Part shown: piece after piece, positions 1 to 11,201 of the stretch
How positions within the stretch are numbered: the first letter of the stretch is position 1
Layout of the letters: every line of letters starts with the position of its first letter
NCBI RefSeq assembly: GCF_000003605.2
Contig: NW_003137830.1
Location: 549,638-600,290 of the forward strand
Reading direction: 5' to 3'
Source: Saccoglossus kowalevskii
Lineage: Eukaryota; Hemichordata; Enteropneusta; Harrimaniidae
Length of the DNA stretch: 50,653 nt
Position numbers and translations under genes: made by a program
The notes under the pieces: model-generated
Database searches by the model: none
Told to the model about the DNA's origin: nothing
Seen by the model: the letters and a program-made list of their open reading frames with translations, nothing else

Positions 1-417
1 GTTTGTTGGGTATCAATGTGGAACACATGAAGTATGTCAAGTAGAGTTTGTTTGGTATCAATGTGGAACACATGAAGTATGTCAATTAGAGTTTGTTGGG
101 TATCAATGTGGAACACATGATCAAAGCATGTCAATTAGAGTTTGTTGAGTATCAATGTGGAACACATGAAGTATGTCAATTAGAGTTTGTTGGGTATCAA
201 TGTGGAACACATGAAGTATGTCAAGTAGAGTTTGTTTGGTATCAATGTGGAACACATGAAGTATGTCAATTAGAGTTTGTTGGGTATCAATGTGGAACAC
301 ATGAAGTATGTCAATTAGAGTTTGTTTGGTATCAATGTGGAACACATGATCAAAGCATGTCAATTAGAGTTTGTTGGGTATCAATGTGGAACACATGATC
401 GAAGTATGTCAATTAGA
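1..417. repeat. 45/49-bp tandem (minisatellite) array, 9 units, open at the left edge
   Basis: Nine head-to-tail units start at 1, 46, 91, 140, 185, 230, 275, 320 and 369. The basic unit is 45 bp; units 3, 8 and 9 are 49 bp, with 4 extra bases (TCAA or TCGA) after GAACACATGA. Units alternate between TTGGG and TTTGG variants, so there is some higher-order pattern. Because 45 is a multiple of 3, the array creates open frames on both strands that are not genes. The array begins before the window. Confidence 0.95.
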
Positions 418-1891
418 TGGCATCTGAATTACCTTGACATGTACAATGCCATGATATTTTCAAACTTCGCATGATATTTCATGTTACTCTTCAAATTGAG
501 GAGCTCTTCAATGTTTTTTTCTGTAAATCTGAAATGAAATGATAAAGTTTAGAACAGGAACCAATTGATGCTCCAAGATTTACGATCAATTTCTTGAATC
601 CGAGCCCTCCGATTCAATTGTATATGCAATTCTAGATAACTACAGGTGTCCTTAGGATAGGCGTACACAATTAAATTGGGTAGCGATAGAGGGTAGGGTT
701 AGAGTTGGGGTTAGGGTTGGGGGGTACAAAAGTAACAGTTTCCATTGCAAGATTTTCTGTAAATTTGTTACAATAAAAATATTTACAGCAAATTATACTT
801 GAATTTGAACAGACTAGTTCACTATGTGACTCTAGATTTGATAAAGTTTGCAGCACTTGGATTGGATTGTTTTACTAATAATAGAAATGACATGTTGTAT
901 ACATGATATGAAATATCAAAAAGTTACATAGTGTACACAGATGATATTCAACATGGGGGGTAAGTTTTATTTTAATTTCATGGATGTAATCAAAGTCTAA
1001 ATTTATATACATAAAATCATTTTTTTAAACTTCAAGAATGATTCGCAAATCGGGTTCTAATTATGAACAAAATTGTCAGTTAAATCAAGTTTAGAAAAAT
1101 GTGCAATATTAATTTGAGTTAAAAAATAAATTGTCACAAAACAAAGTCAACTTTCATGTATTATCTATTTGCATAATGACTAAATTGAGTAAAAAATAGC
1201 ATTGACAAATTTAGTCGTGGTAGGTGGTTTTCACATTAAACCATTTCAAGGTTTTACCTTTCATGCAGTTTTAGAGACACCATATCTGTTTCTAATAAAA
1301 TACTAAATTCAATCCAGTTTAGAGTTTGGTCCCAAGCTTGCCAACATTGACATTCAGCTTTCAATACAGGATCTGATGGGTACAAAGCTGGAAAAAGAAT
1401 TACCACGTACAACATTACCATGAACTAAACATTTAAATATCACAGCTTTGCACAGATGACTAAATATGAACTAAACAGATCATACATTTTACAAGAATTA
1501 AAAGTAGTTTTTTTTTACTATGGAAACTGACATCTGAACTCCAAGTGGGGCCTATTTTAATCACAACGTGATTTTTAATTAAAATACATTGACCACTTAT
1601 AATTTACATTCCAACAATTAAGGCCATTCATAAATCATAATTATTGCAATAGTGCTACAACTTGATGCAGCTTTTGTAATTACATTTTGTCTTAATTGTG
1701 CCACGGTTACTAAAAAAGACGGTAAGGAAACACTATTATTAAGAGGTGTGAATCTGCCTAATCCCTCAAGGATGCGTGTCGCGCTGTGTATTCTTTTAGT
1801 AATCGTGATGGTGCCTGTGAGTCCCACCAAACAGTAGTATTAAAGAGCAGCCACAAGTGTGTATTTACCAATAAGCAATTCTGACTCTAAT
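418..1891. other. Intergenic sequence / 3' flank of the GST-like gene
   Basis: No supported coding exon was found. It holds a G-rich, telomere-like patch (691-724) and otherwise AT-rich sequence. Short open frames around 1618-1837 on both strands lack splice or homology support. Part of this stretch may be the 3' UTR of the minus-strand GST-like gene. Confidence 0.5.
691..724 (+). other. G-run cluster, telomere-like, possible G-quadruplex
   Basis: Five runs of three or more G (691-693, 696-698, 707-710, 714-716, 719-724) are separated by short loops containing TTAG and TTAGAGTT. This resembles a degenerate (TTAGGG)n patch and fits a G-quadruplex pattern. It is too short and impure to call a telomere remnant. 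Confidence 0.5.
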
Positions 1892-4800
1892 TCAGAAAGC
1901 TTTGTGATGTAATTATAAAACAACCAGAGAATAAAAAAACAATAACAAAATATATAAACTTACATTTGCCTGTAGCTACAGTGTTGACATATTCTAGCAT
2001 AGTCTTAATGCCAGTAACCAACCTATCATTGTGTTGTAGTCTGAATAGTCCACCAGATCCATTGGGTCTACCAATCAAGTCAATGAAATCACATGAAACA
2101 GTTGTGTAACTAGTATCTCCCTAGAGACAAAAACATAGTGAAATATTGAAGCACTGAATTAAGAAAATTAAACAATATAATAATAAACTTAAATTACTAA
2201 AACTAACAGTCATAAAGGGCATTCCAACTACAAGTAAAGTAATTGAAAGCTGCAGCAGTCACTTGGTGACTTCTGAGGTAAATAATCATGGTAAATGTAA
2301 ACGATGAACATTTTCACCTTTTCCTTTAGCAATATTTTCATGATTAAACTTTCAGCTGCTGTTGAATACTCATACAAGACAAACTTTTCTGTAGCAGGGA
2401 TGGACGTGATCTTCTCTTTTGTGCAACTTTTGCGGTTTGAAAGAACTCTGCAGTGAAAGCATATATCTATATAATTGAATGATTTGAAACAAATGTTAAC
2501 CCAGCAGCAATGTTGAATCAAGCTCTGTTAACATACCTGTTTATTACAGTCATCCCATTAAATCGTTGATGTCTTTTTCCACTTCTCCAGTTTCCAATGG
2601 CAACCAACAGTGGTGACAAATATCTAATGACAAGATCCAATATCCTTGTTTTGAGGCTCACACTTTTCTGGAAGCATTCCCTTTTTGCAAGTTTATTGAT
2701 GTAACGAGAAACGTTGGGGAAATGCTGCTTTGTGATCGGCAGTCCCATTATGTCAAACATTTGAACTCTTGGAAATACTGATAAATCAGCAATCGTAAAT
2801 TGCTCACCTACCTGAAATGATAGTACAGTGTACCAAAGACTATCTAATTATGCAATATGTAAATGTACAAACAAATGAAAATGTTAAACCACTGTACACT
2901 ATGTACAATCAGAGGTACATTACTTGGGGTTTGCAACTCGCATAGTACTGTATGGTGACATCATGTCAAGATCCCATTCAAGCCTCTTCTCATAGATAGC
3001 GAGACTGAGGCTACGACCTTCTGACATGATATATATCAATGTTCAAGGTTTGTAATGAAAAAATAAAACTTTTCTTGCCACTATCATAGTGAAAAATGTA
3101 ATACATCGAAAATGTACAGAAAATATAGTTCTTGTAATCAGTCATATCGTGGGCAGCTATTTTGATCCACCTGGACATCCAAATATCGTAGTTACCTCGG
3201 GCATGCGCACTCGCAATTTTCTGAGTTGGAATGCTCATGCGAGATTGTACCGGGATCTTGGTATTATGTCACCATAGTTGCAAACCCCAAGTAATGTACC
3301 TCCGGTACAATACAAAATTTAAATGTGTTTAAAAAGTACATGTAATATATTTGTGGTGAGCTTTCTTGCAATTTTAGCTTCTGACAAACATTTGACAATA
3401 CAATGCAGTGAACAAACAACTTCATTTTCTTTAGTTTAGGTTTCATCAATCAATTATTTTTGTGAATTTCAGTTCGGATCATAGAGAAATCAAAATATAT
3501 TAAAACAATAATGAATTACCAGGAAATCTTTTCCTTCCATTTCTTCCTCTAATATTAGTAAATTTTCATAGCATGCAATAGCTCTTTGTTCCATCTCAAT
3601 AGGTGATTGGTAGGTTCCATGATACATTCTGTAAAGTTAGTTCAGACGCATAATTGATCCATTCACAATTACAGCAGCCAGCACACTCATGCAAATTAGA
3701 TACATAATTCAGAACAAAATGTGTTCAGTCACAAAAACATTGCCTTTTTCATAATTTTTTATCCAAGAGCAATTTATTTCCATTGATTCAATTAATGCTG
3801 ATTTAAGGATGTGGTTATTTGGCAGCGTGTGAAGTCTATACCAGTATTTCATTTGTAAAATACAACTTTTAATTATTATTGGTATTCTGACTAATTCCCC
3901 CTAATACCTATAGTTTAGGTTACTTTATTTACTCCAAGTATGAACCGGAAAAAATGCCTGCGTTGTTCAAGACTATTAATATCGTTTGAAATTTCACATG
4001 CCCAAACTTCTGCTCCATACAACAGAATTGGTGCAATTAATTGATCAAACAATTTCAATTTAATGTATTTCAAAATTTTGCTCAACAACATTGGATGAGC
4101 AAGTCGTATATTATTATAGTGAAAAAGCTTACATACAATTTAGTGAGTTTTTAATATGAGGATAGTTTGACATTATATACAATGAAAAGTTCTCTCCAAA
4201 ATATGTAGTATCGTAAAATCTGTATTAGAAGCCACATCCCTAATAGAAGCCGCACCCATTTTTTTTGAATAATTGAGAACCAAAAATTCAGTATTTCTTA
4301 TATGCATAAATGCTCTAATAGAAGCCGCATTCCCTCTGTTGCATTGTACCATTTTAATAGAAGCCGCGGTTTCTAATACAGATTTTACAGTACTATACTC
4401 ACTAATGAAACATTTGAATTTGGCTCAAAGTGTGTTGTTTTGCAAAGTTTTAAACCATTCACGCAACTTTATTGCACTTCACAAACAGAGTTTATTTTTA
4501 TTCATCATTTCTTTAATCCGTTCAAAACTTGAGATATTGTAAAAGAGTGCACATTCACTGGTGAACAATCATGGGATTTATAAATTGTGTTTTAGATATA
4601 GCTAGAGCAAAATAAAAAAAATAAAGACTTACTTTTCATATTTATCACGCAAATGTTGCGAGCAATCTTTACCCCTTAAAGCACTGTCAGAGCTTGGTTG
4701 TGTAGCTCTGATGACAAAACTAAACAGGTTGTGGTACATGAATGGTACAAAATCCTGAAAAAGAATAAAATTACAAAAAAATAAAATAACACTGATATTT

Positions 4801-7800
4801 TATTATGTTACATTATGTGGTTTATTCCCTCTTACAGCATTACTGACATATTATTGATTAATAAATATTTCAAAAAATTTGTAATTTTCAAGATGCCGAA
4901 TTGTTCAGTTATGGGCATTGTGTTACGAGCATCAAGTTACGATGACATTGTACAAATGACCACACTCACTTTTGCAAAACCACGCCCAAATTGTAACTCA
5001 AAGCCCAATTTACATTTAACAAACTTCAAGTTTCGGGCAACATATATTTTTATTTTTGTTAAACGTCCACATTTAGTAACTCAAACTTTAAATAACAGTT
5101 AATCGAACGTTGAGTTACAGGCAATGATGATAAGTTACTACAATGGAGAAGATACATTAATCAGAGTCATATTTTAATTTATCATGTATAACGACAGACA
5201 TGATTGACAGTAACTGGCACTTAACTTGCACAGGTGCTAATTGCAAAATGACACTCCATATTTGTGTCTAAGAAGACATCTTGTTTACAACATTCGGTAT
5301 TATATAGTAAAACTTGATACAAACTACAAATACAACTGACTATTAATTATAGTTAAAGCAACATGTATTTCTGATACATCTGATTCTCTCTAAATAAATT
5401 AAATAAAGAGAAATCACAACATTTTCTGAATACTTACATCAGTTAAACTAACTTCCCATTCTTGCCATCTCTGACATTGAGCTTTCTCCCAGGGGTCATT
5501 GGGATATAGTTTATTTCCTGGCAGAACAGTGTCCAGAAACTCTGTTATGACATTGGATTCAAACAAACAACAGTCTGGTATATCCTACATACACAAACAT
5601 AATTCATTGGATTGCTAGTGGTTAATCTGACTATTATTTGTCATATGTTACCAATTGAATTTCATATCATACACTCTAGGATCATATTAATTGATCTGAT
5701 GGTGCCTGAGAAGGCTGTACAATTGAACTGGTGTGTTCCATCGAATTGTTTCTCATTATATTAATCTGATAGTGCCTTAGGATGTACATACATGTAACAT
5801 GAAATAATGTTTCAACATGATTAGTCAAGTCATGTCAGAGATTTGGCTCTTGAACAGAATTCATTATAACTAAAGACGGTCATTTTAAATTTAACTGATT
5901 TGAAAAACAAAATGACATGGATCAAGGTTTCAATGTATGTAGTAAATTTGAATGAAATCCATCTGTACATGACCAAAATCCAGTTCCGGAATGGCAGCCA
6001 TGATAGATTTCAATGAATTTGTAACATTAAAATGGTGCCCATTCAGCCATCTTGAATCTGATCAGCAAACAAATACATGTACATACATGTGATATGATGT
6101 ACAACGTATATGTACGTATAATGTTTTAACATGAACGGTCAGACATCTGGAACAGCATTTATTTAAAAGAAAATGGCTGCCAGTTGGCTATTTTGAATCC
6201 AAATGATGTGCATCAAGGTCTCATAATGTTCAAACTATGTACCAAGTTTGAACAAAATCCATACATGACCAAGATGCAGTTCCAAAATTTAGATAAATTT
6301 TTAAGATTAAAATGGCCGCCATTCTACCATCTTTAGGCATTTATGAATTTCACAATTTTATTACATGTAATAGTTTATGCAATATTAATGTAAATTACAA
6401 AAGTGTTTCTGTGATCAAATAAATAATATTTTAATGATTCAGTGTACAACACTTCTATTGGAGATATGCTTTTAATATAAAAATACAGTAAGCAACATAC
6501 AATGTAAGTGCGAAGGAAAGGCAATGCATACAATAAGACCTATGGTACGACAATGACAGGTTGTGTCAATGTTGTATGATTAATTAATATATAGTTCAAT
6601 TATGTGCAATGTGTATTGAAGTTTAATTTCTTTATTTATCTTTAATGAAGTACATAGAAAGTTAGTGTATAAAATAGATATACTCACATCCACGTTATGT
6701 ACAATTATTGCTGGCACTTTGCCATTGGGATTTATTTTCAAGTATTCAGCTGTTTTCTGCTCAGCATTTAACAAATCCACTTCAACCTGTTTGGAAACAC
6801 ACACATGATTCAAGGTGATAAATCGAGTACATAATAACGTGTACATACATGTGCCAGACAATACCTGTCATATATCAATAATGTGATTGCAAGGAATCTA
6901 ACAAAAGGCACATGGATGATGTTGTGTAACATTACATTATCAATTTAAGAATCAATTGATTCTTTTGACTTGATATTATACAGTCGTCATGCTGCATCAT
7001 GTTCGATGTGGGACCCATAGCGACTCACACGTATGCAAATTACTTTGTTTGTTTACATGAAATCCGAACACGTGCTGTATGATGACAGTAGCTAAAATGC
7101 ATGTCTGCTAATATTATTTTTATATTTCTTTATTTTTTATTTTTTCAGTTTTTTTTTATTACATTTGTTTATTTATGTCTTGTTATTCTCTTTACCGTAC
7201 TAAATCCTCTGATGATTTAGTTGTGTAATAAAGTTATTATTATTATTATTATTATTAAAAACAGCTTGCTTAAAGCTGGGAACAGGATAAGATACACATG
7301 GACTTTACTACTGTACTATACATGACAAAATTAAACTTGGCTAAGAGGCCAAACTGGTTAATAACTTATGCAAGTTTGAAAAAGTTCATATAAAATTGTT
7401 ATTGTAACCACAAAAAAAAACATGTATGCCGAGGACAGCAACAACAATGGGGACAGACATTTTCCCCATGTATACCTTTCCCTTCATCTAATGAGGATTG
7501 TGCAAGCTAATAAAATGAATATTATTATTATATCACTCATGTATATAATACCTACTGTGTTCCACTGTCGTCCTTTCTCAAGAAGTGTCATACGTACACG
7601 TCTTCCACATGGACTAGCACCAGCATCATACAGAGTGATCCCATCACGTAGACGATACTTTCTGAAAAAAAAATTTTAATATAACAATGGAAAAAATGAT
7701 CATACGTTCTACTATAATCAGTGTGATCTTTATCATTCTTTGTTGCATAAAGCAAAGGGCTTTAGCAGATTTATTTTTGCATTATTCAAATTAAACTAGT

Positions 7801-10800
7801 GAACATCAGAAATGCAACCACAAAAATGTTTCTAAAAATAATTAAAAAGCAAAAAAAAAAACAAAGAAATAAAGAAATTCAAAATTAACTATCATAGCTC
7901 TGCTAACAATGCTTAACAGAAACAAAACAAATAAATGTTTACATCTATGGTGTAGTCTGGTTTATCAACTAACTTCCATTGAAATCTGTTTTTTGATATA
8001 CTAGAAACTTACATAATGAATTAATAATGAAAATTTGGTAACTACTGTAGAATACTTTATTTTCGCTTGGAATTTATTTTCGCTATTTTCGCTGAAGGGA
8101 TGTTTCCGTGAAAATAAAATCCAGCGAATATACTTTTTTTCCTATATTTCACATTAAACTCATCAAAAATCAGTGAAAATAAATTCCACACAAAACGCCC
8201 AAAAAGCCTTTTCAGCAAAAATTAATTCCAGCAAAAATAAAGTATTTCACAGTATTAAACATGGCTTTCAAACGTAATGTAACCAATACAGAAGACTAGG
8301 GTAATTGCTATGCAAGTAATTCAAGCCTAAATGACACGAATATGTGGCTTACCCCAGAGCATCTACATACCAAGTTTCATCAATGATGACTGGTTCTTGA
8401 GATATGTCAAACAGCTAATATTGCTAATTGTTATGCAAATTGGATATTCAATATTCATGAATTTGAACCAAGAACTAAAGAATTATGTACCAAGTTTCAT
8501 TGAAAGCTGGTTCTTCAGATAGCAATAGAAAAGTTGAACATTGACAAATTATTATGTAAATTAAGTAATTAATAAGCATGGATTTCAAACAAAAAAAATA
8601 AATCAGCTCTATATTACTAAGTACTAGCCTAGGTAAACAGTCTTTCCCACAATGCAATATTTCAGTGGAGAGAGCTATTAAACCTTCTAAGTTTAATAAC
8701 AATAATAAAATAGCACAAATGTCTCCCGAATCCTGGCCGTATATGTGTGTGTGAAGTTTGAATGTAATCGACCCAGCCATGATGTACCATGCAGATACCC
8801 ATCCCTGTTTTCAAACCCTAAAAAGCAGGATTCCGGAATTCCCTGTTAACTTGCTGTATGATTAACTCCCAGCATGCAGTGCGACAAACTCCCGACATGC
8901 ACTGGGTAAACTTCTGGTGAACTGTCCATGTACACTACTTTGTGTCACATGCGTGTATTTTTGGGAGCTGTGTAGTCTGTATTACTGTAAACGGAATTTT
9001 AATAAAAATTTAACTGTTTACCGATATTGAATTTGTACTTATTCCGTCAAACAGGATTTTCCCTTCTGAATAGGTACTAACAAATATGGGGAAAATACAG
9101 AAAATACACTATACTGTATTGCTAGATATTAGAAGAATTATATAGAAGATAATTTGCTACTAATTTCAAAAACACCATCAAAATTACAGAATTCAATAAT
9201 AAAATAACAGGAATAAGTGTAACAGACCCCTTAACAAGGAAATATTCTTTTATGAAAGAAAAGAAATCAATATAGTTAAAGATTTCAATTATCTTGGCTT
9301 AATTATGAGTCCAAATGGTAAATTTAAAGATGCCATGAAAAACCTAAAAAGAAAAGGAATAAAAGCCTTATTCTCATTAAAGCCCAAAATTACATCTGGT
9401 AGTCTGGACATGTCCATACTACTGTCACTATTTGATAAACTTATCAGACCAGTTATTGTGTATGGGAGTGACATTTGGGGAGAAGAAAGTTGTAGAAAAT
9501 CAATTGTAGAGGATGTCCAGCATACATACTATCGGTACATTCTTGGTATCTCAAAAAATACACCAATCATGGCAATATATAGTGAATTGGGAAAATTACC
9601 TCTTGACTCTTTTATTAAGAAGCAAATGATAACATATGCCAATCGTATTGCAAATTCCACAAATACTCTACTTCGAGAAGCATACTATGTCAATAAAATT
9701 ATTAAAAGTAAATGCTTTAAAAAACTTGATTTGATATTAAACAAGCAGCCTGTCGGCTGAGATAGCTCCGCTGTTAGCATTGCACATTTCAATTAAAGAA
9801 CAGAAGATATCATTAGAAAATGAACAATATGTATAGTATCAAAACAATCAGACTTGCGGTTTTCAACAAGAAGTGGAAAATATCACTTTTTACCAAAAAT
9901 TACAAAAATATTCACTAACATTAGAGAATTGAAGATATCATCATGAAATGAACAAATCTGAGAGAGGTTCACATGTAGTACCTATATATGTAATATAAAA
10001 GCAATTGGACTTATGATTTTCAACAAGAAGTTGAAAATATCACTTTTTACCAAAAATGACAAAATTATTCACCAAAATTAGAGAATTGAAGATATCATCA
10101 TGAAATGAACAAATCTAAGAGAAGCCCACCCAAGGTACATATATATATACACCAAGTATCAAAGCATTCAGGCTTGTAGTTTTCAAGAAGAAGTGGAAAA
10201 AGTAAAACATTGACACGGACGACAACGAACGACGGTGGACAACGAACGACGACGGACAATCACTCATATGATAAGCTCCGCTCGACAAAGTCAACAGCGG
10301 AGCTAAAAATATAAACCATTCTTATCTTTTAAATAAAACAAATAGTATCTCATTATCAAAATTAAAAACAATTCATGAGAAATTAAAAGAAGAGTTTACA
10401 ACTGAGTGGAAAAATGAAATAAATAATGACAATAGGAGAAAATCAAATTCTAAAAATAAACTAAGAACCTACAAAATTTTTAAAACAAAATAGAACAAGA
10501 AAACTACTTAACAATTATGAAAAACGGTGAACTTCGCAAATCCTTAAACAAATTTAGACTTGGCAACCACTGTCTGAAAATTGAAACAGGTCGGCATACA
10601 GGATTGGATTTTAAAGACAGAGTCTGCAATATGTGCGACAATGACCATGTTGAAGATGAACAACATTTTGTCATAAATTGTCCTCATTACAATGAAATAA
10701 GATTAAAACTTTACATTGTAGCTTGTAAGCTAATAAATGTATACCAAATTTTGACAAATTTAGTCATGAAAATAAATTCATATCATTACTAAGTGATGAG

Positions 10801-11201
10801 AAAATGTCAATTCCTTTAGCACAATATTTAAAAAACTGTTTTAATACAAGACAGCAGCACCTACATAAACTAAGCCAGTAACACATTCCTTGTATACAAA
10901 TTTCTATCATTTTTTTTTTATTTTTTTTATTTTTTTTTTATTTTATTTACTTTTTATGTAGTTGTTTTTCTTATACTAATATCTGATTTGTAACCCTTTT
11001 CACCCCCCGGGGATGTTGTGTGTTAATAAATAAATTAAATGTGTTAGTTTGTTGTTCCGTATGTACTTACAATTAATTACCAGTGAATTTCATCTATGCA
11101 TGATAAAAAATCCCTGAAGCAAATCCCTTTTATTGAATATCGCATCTTACTTACTGTTTAGGGTCATCGTCTTCATTGCTCTTGCTAAACAAGCTACCCA
11201 T
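1892..11201 (-). CDS. Glutathione S-transferase-like protein with N-myristoylation-type start and C-terminal extension
   Basis: The model has ten exons on the minus strand: 11155-11201, 7556-7661, 6688-6786, 5438-5584, 4633-4754, 3520-3628, 2537-2811, 2318-2447, 1964-2120 and a tentative 1892-1899. All phases join and give about 399 residues. The thioredoxin-like N-domain (about 25-105) has LYDAGASPCGRRVRM, where Ser32 or Cys34 are candidate active-site residues, then NPNGKVPAI (cis-Pro) and FESNVITEFLD, as in cytosolic GSTs. An all-helical C-domain follows, with GEQFTIADLSVFPR. The start MGSLFSKS fits an N-myristoylation signal (Gly2, Ser6, Lys7), so membrane attachment is possible. About 150 residues after the GST_C core do not match any GST class I know. 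Only the last few residues are uncertain: the 8-base terminal exon is one of two possible acceptors. It is head-to-head with TTC29. Confidence 0.85.
2912..3302. mobile_element. Foldback/MITE element with perfect 27-bp terminal inverted repeats
   Basis: The arms at 2912-2938 and 3276-3302 are perfect 27-bp inverted copies (GAGGTACATTACTTGGGGTT and on). Homology continues inward, after an indel of about ten bases, to a shared GGTGACAT...AAGATCCC stretch, so the arms are about 60 bp. The element is about 390 bp with no coding capacity, and lies in the GST intron between the exons at 3520 and 2811. Confidence 0.85.
4213..4388. mobile_element. Small MITE with 21-bp inverted ends and internal AATAGAAGCCGC repeats
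   Basis: The left arm (4213-4233) and right arm (4368-4388) are inverted copies over 21 bp with one mismatch (GTAAAATCTGTATTAGAAgCC). The interior repeats CTAATAGAAGCC(GC) three or four times. The right flank reads TTTTACAGTA, similar to the ends of the TACTGT family seen elsewhere in this window. It is intronic in the GST-like gene. Confidence 0.75.
5880..6340. repeat. Two diverged copies of an interspersed repeat, direct orientation
   Basis: Positions about 5880-6065 and 6155-6340 align: GACATGGATCAAGGT / GATGTGCATCAAGGT, then a shared stretch GAA(T/C)AAAATCCAT, CATGACCAA(A/G)AT(C/G)CAGTTCC, and TTAAAATGG(T/C)(G/C)CC(C/G)CATTC near the end. It is a non-coding intronic repeat of the GST-like gene; its family is unknown. 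Confidence 0.6.
7130..7260 (+). mobile_element. LINE-like 3' tail ending in an (ATT)n microsatellite
   Basis: A T-rich 3'-UTR-like stretch ends in a small hairpin (AATCCTCTGATGATTT), then GTGTAATAAAG and about eight ATT units (about 7227-7257). This resembles the end of a 5'-truncated non-LTR retroposon. No coding part is attached. Confidence 0.5.
8043..8254. mobile_element. MITE, TACTGT...ACAGTA family, copy 1
   Basis: The ends TACTGTAGAATACTTTATTTT and its inverted counterpart AAAATAAAGTATTTCACAGTA bound about 212 bp of AT-rich, ORF-free sequence. It shares the internal landmarks TCAGTGAAAATAAATTCC, CCAGCGAATATAC and TTTTTTCCTATATTT with copies at 23888-24085 (reversed, diverged) and 29823-30027. 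It is in intron 1 of the GST-like gene. Confidence 0.85.
9207..9760 (+). pseudogene. LINE remnant, distal end of the reverse transcriptase region
   Basis: The open frame reads FNYLGLIMSPNGKF, then LFDKLIRPVIVYGSDIWG, the connector region typical of the C-terminal part of CR1/jockey-like non-LTR reverse transcriptases (YLG..., LR/IRPV..YG.(D/E).WG). The catalytic RT core upstream is missing, with stops before about 9205. The frame ends where an inserted inverted-repeat element begins (about 9747). The rest of the same LINE resumes after 10306. It lies inside the first intron of the minus-strand GST-like gene. Confidence 0.85.
9747..10305. mobile_element. Non-autonomous inverted-repeat element inserted in the LINE
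   Basis: The perfect 13-bp inverted pair TAGCTCCGCTGTT (9763-9775) and AACAGCGGAGCTA (10293-10305) encloses about 540 bp. A small hairpin (CAGCC-TGTC-GGCTG) sits just outside the left arm and a second hairpin (AGCTCCGCT/AGCGGAGCT) forms the right end. The interior has three partly repeated blocks, marked by GAAGATATCAT at about 9795, 9930 and 10085, and a GACGACGAACGAC-type stretch near the right end. There is no ORF. If the bordering TA is target sequence, a Tc1/mariner-like origin is possible, but this is inference. Confidence 0.8.
10306..10880 (+). pseudogene. LINE remnant, C-terminal zinc-binding region
   Basis: This continues the LINE interrupted at 9747. Frame fragments read NKLRTYKIFKTK, then after a one-base frameshift near 10487 the open part (517-residue spacing aside) shows LRKSLNKFRLGNHCLKIETG and CNMC...HFVINCPHY. 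The last is the Cys-Cys-His-Cys motif found at the C terminus of many CR1/jockey-type ORF2 proteins. The frameshift and missing catalytic core make it inactive. Confidence 0.85.
10900..11040 (+). repeat. T-rich 3' UTR and (AAAT)n-type tail of the LINE
   Basis: A T-rich block (10908-10950) is followed by about 60 bp ending in CCCCCCGGGGATG and TTAATAAATAAATTAAAT. This is a typical short A-rich tandem tail closing the LINE copy that starts at about 9207. Confidence 0.65.

Noticed and set aside
93-398. Open frames over the tandem array on both strands (93-398 plus, 121-363 minus)
   Set aside because: They arise because the 45-bp unit is a multiple of three; the peptide is only the repeated unit and appears equally on both strands.
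1-417. CRISPR-like array
   Set aside because: The units are contiguous, without unique spacers, in animal DNA; it is a minisatellite.
1618-1837. Terminal coding exon of the GST-like gene in the 1.6-1.8 kb region
   Set aside because: The donor at 1964 is phase 1 and every acceptor toward this region gives an immediate stop, so a join cannot be supported.
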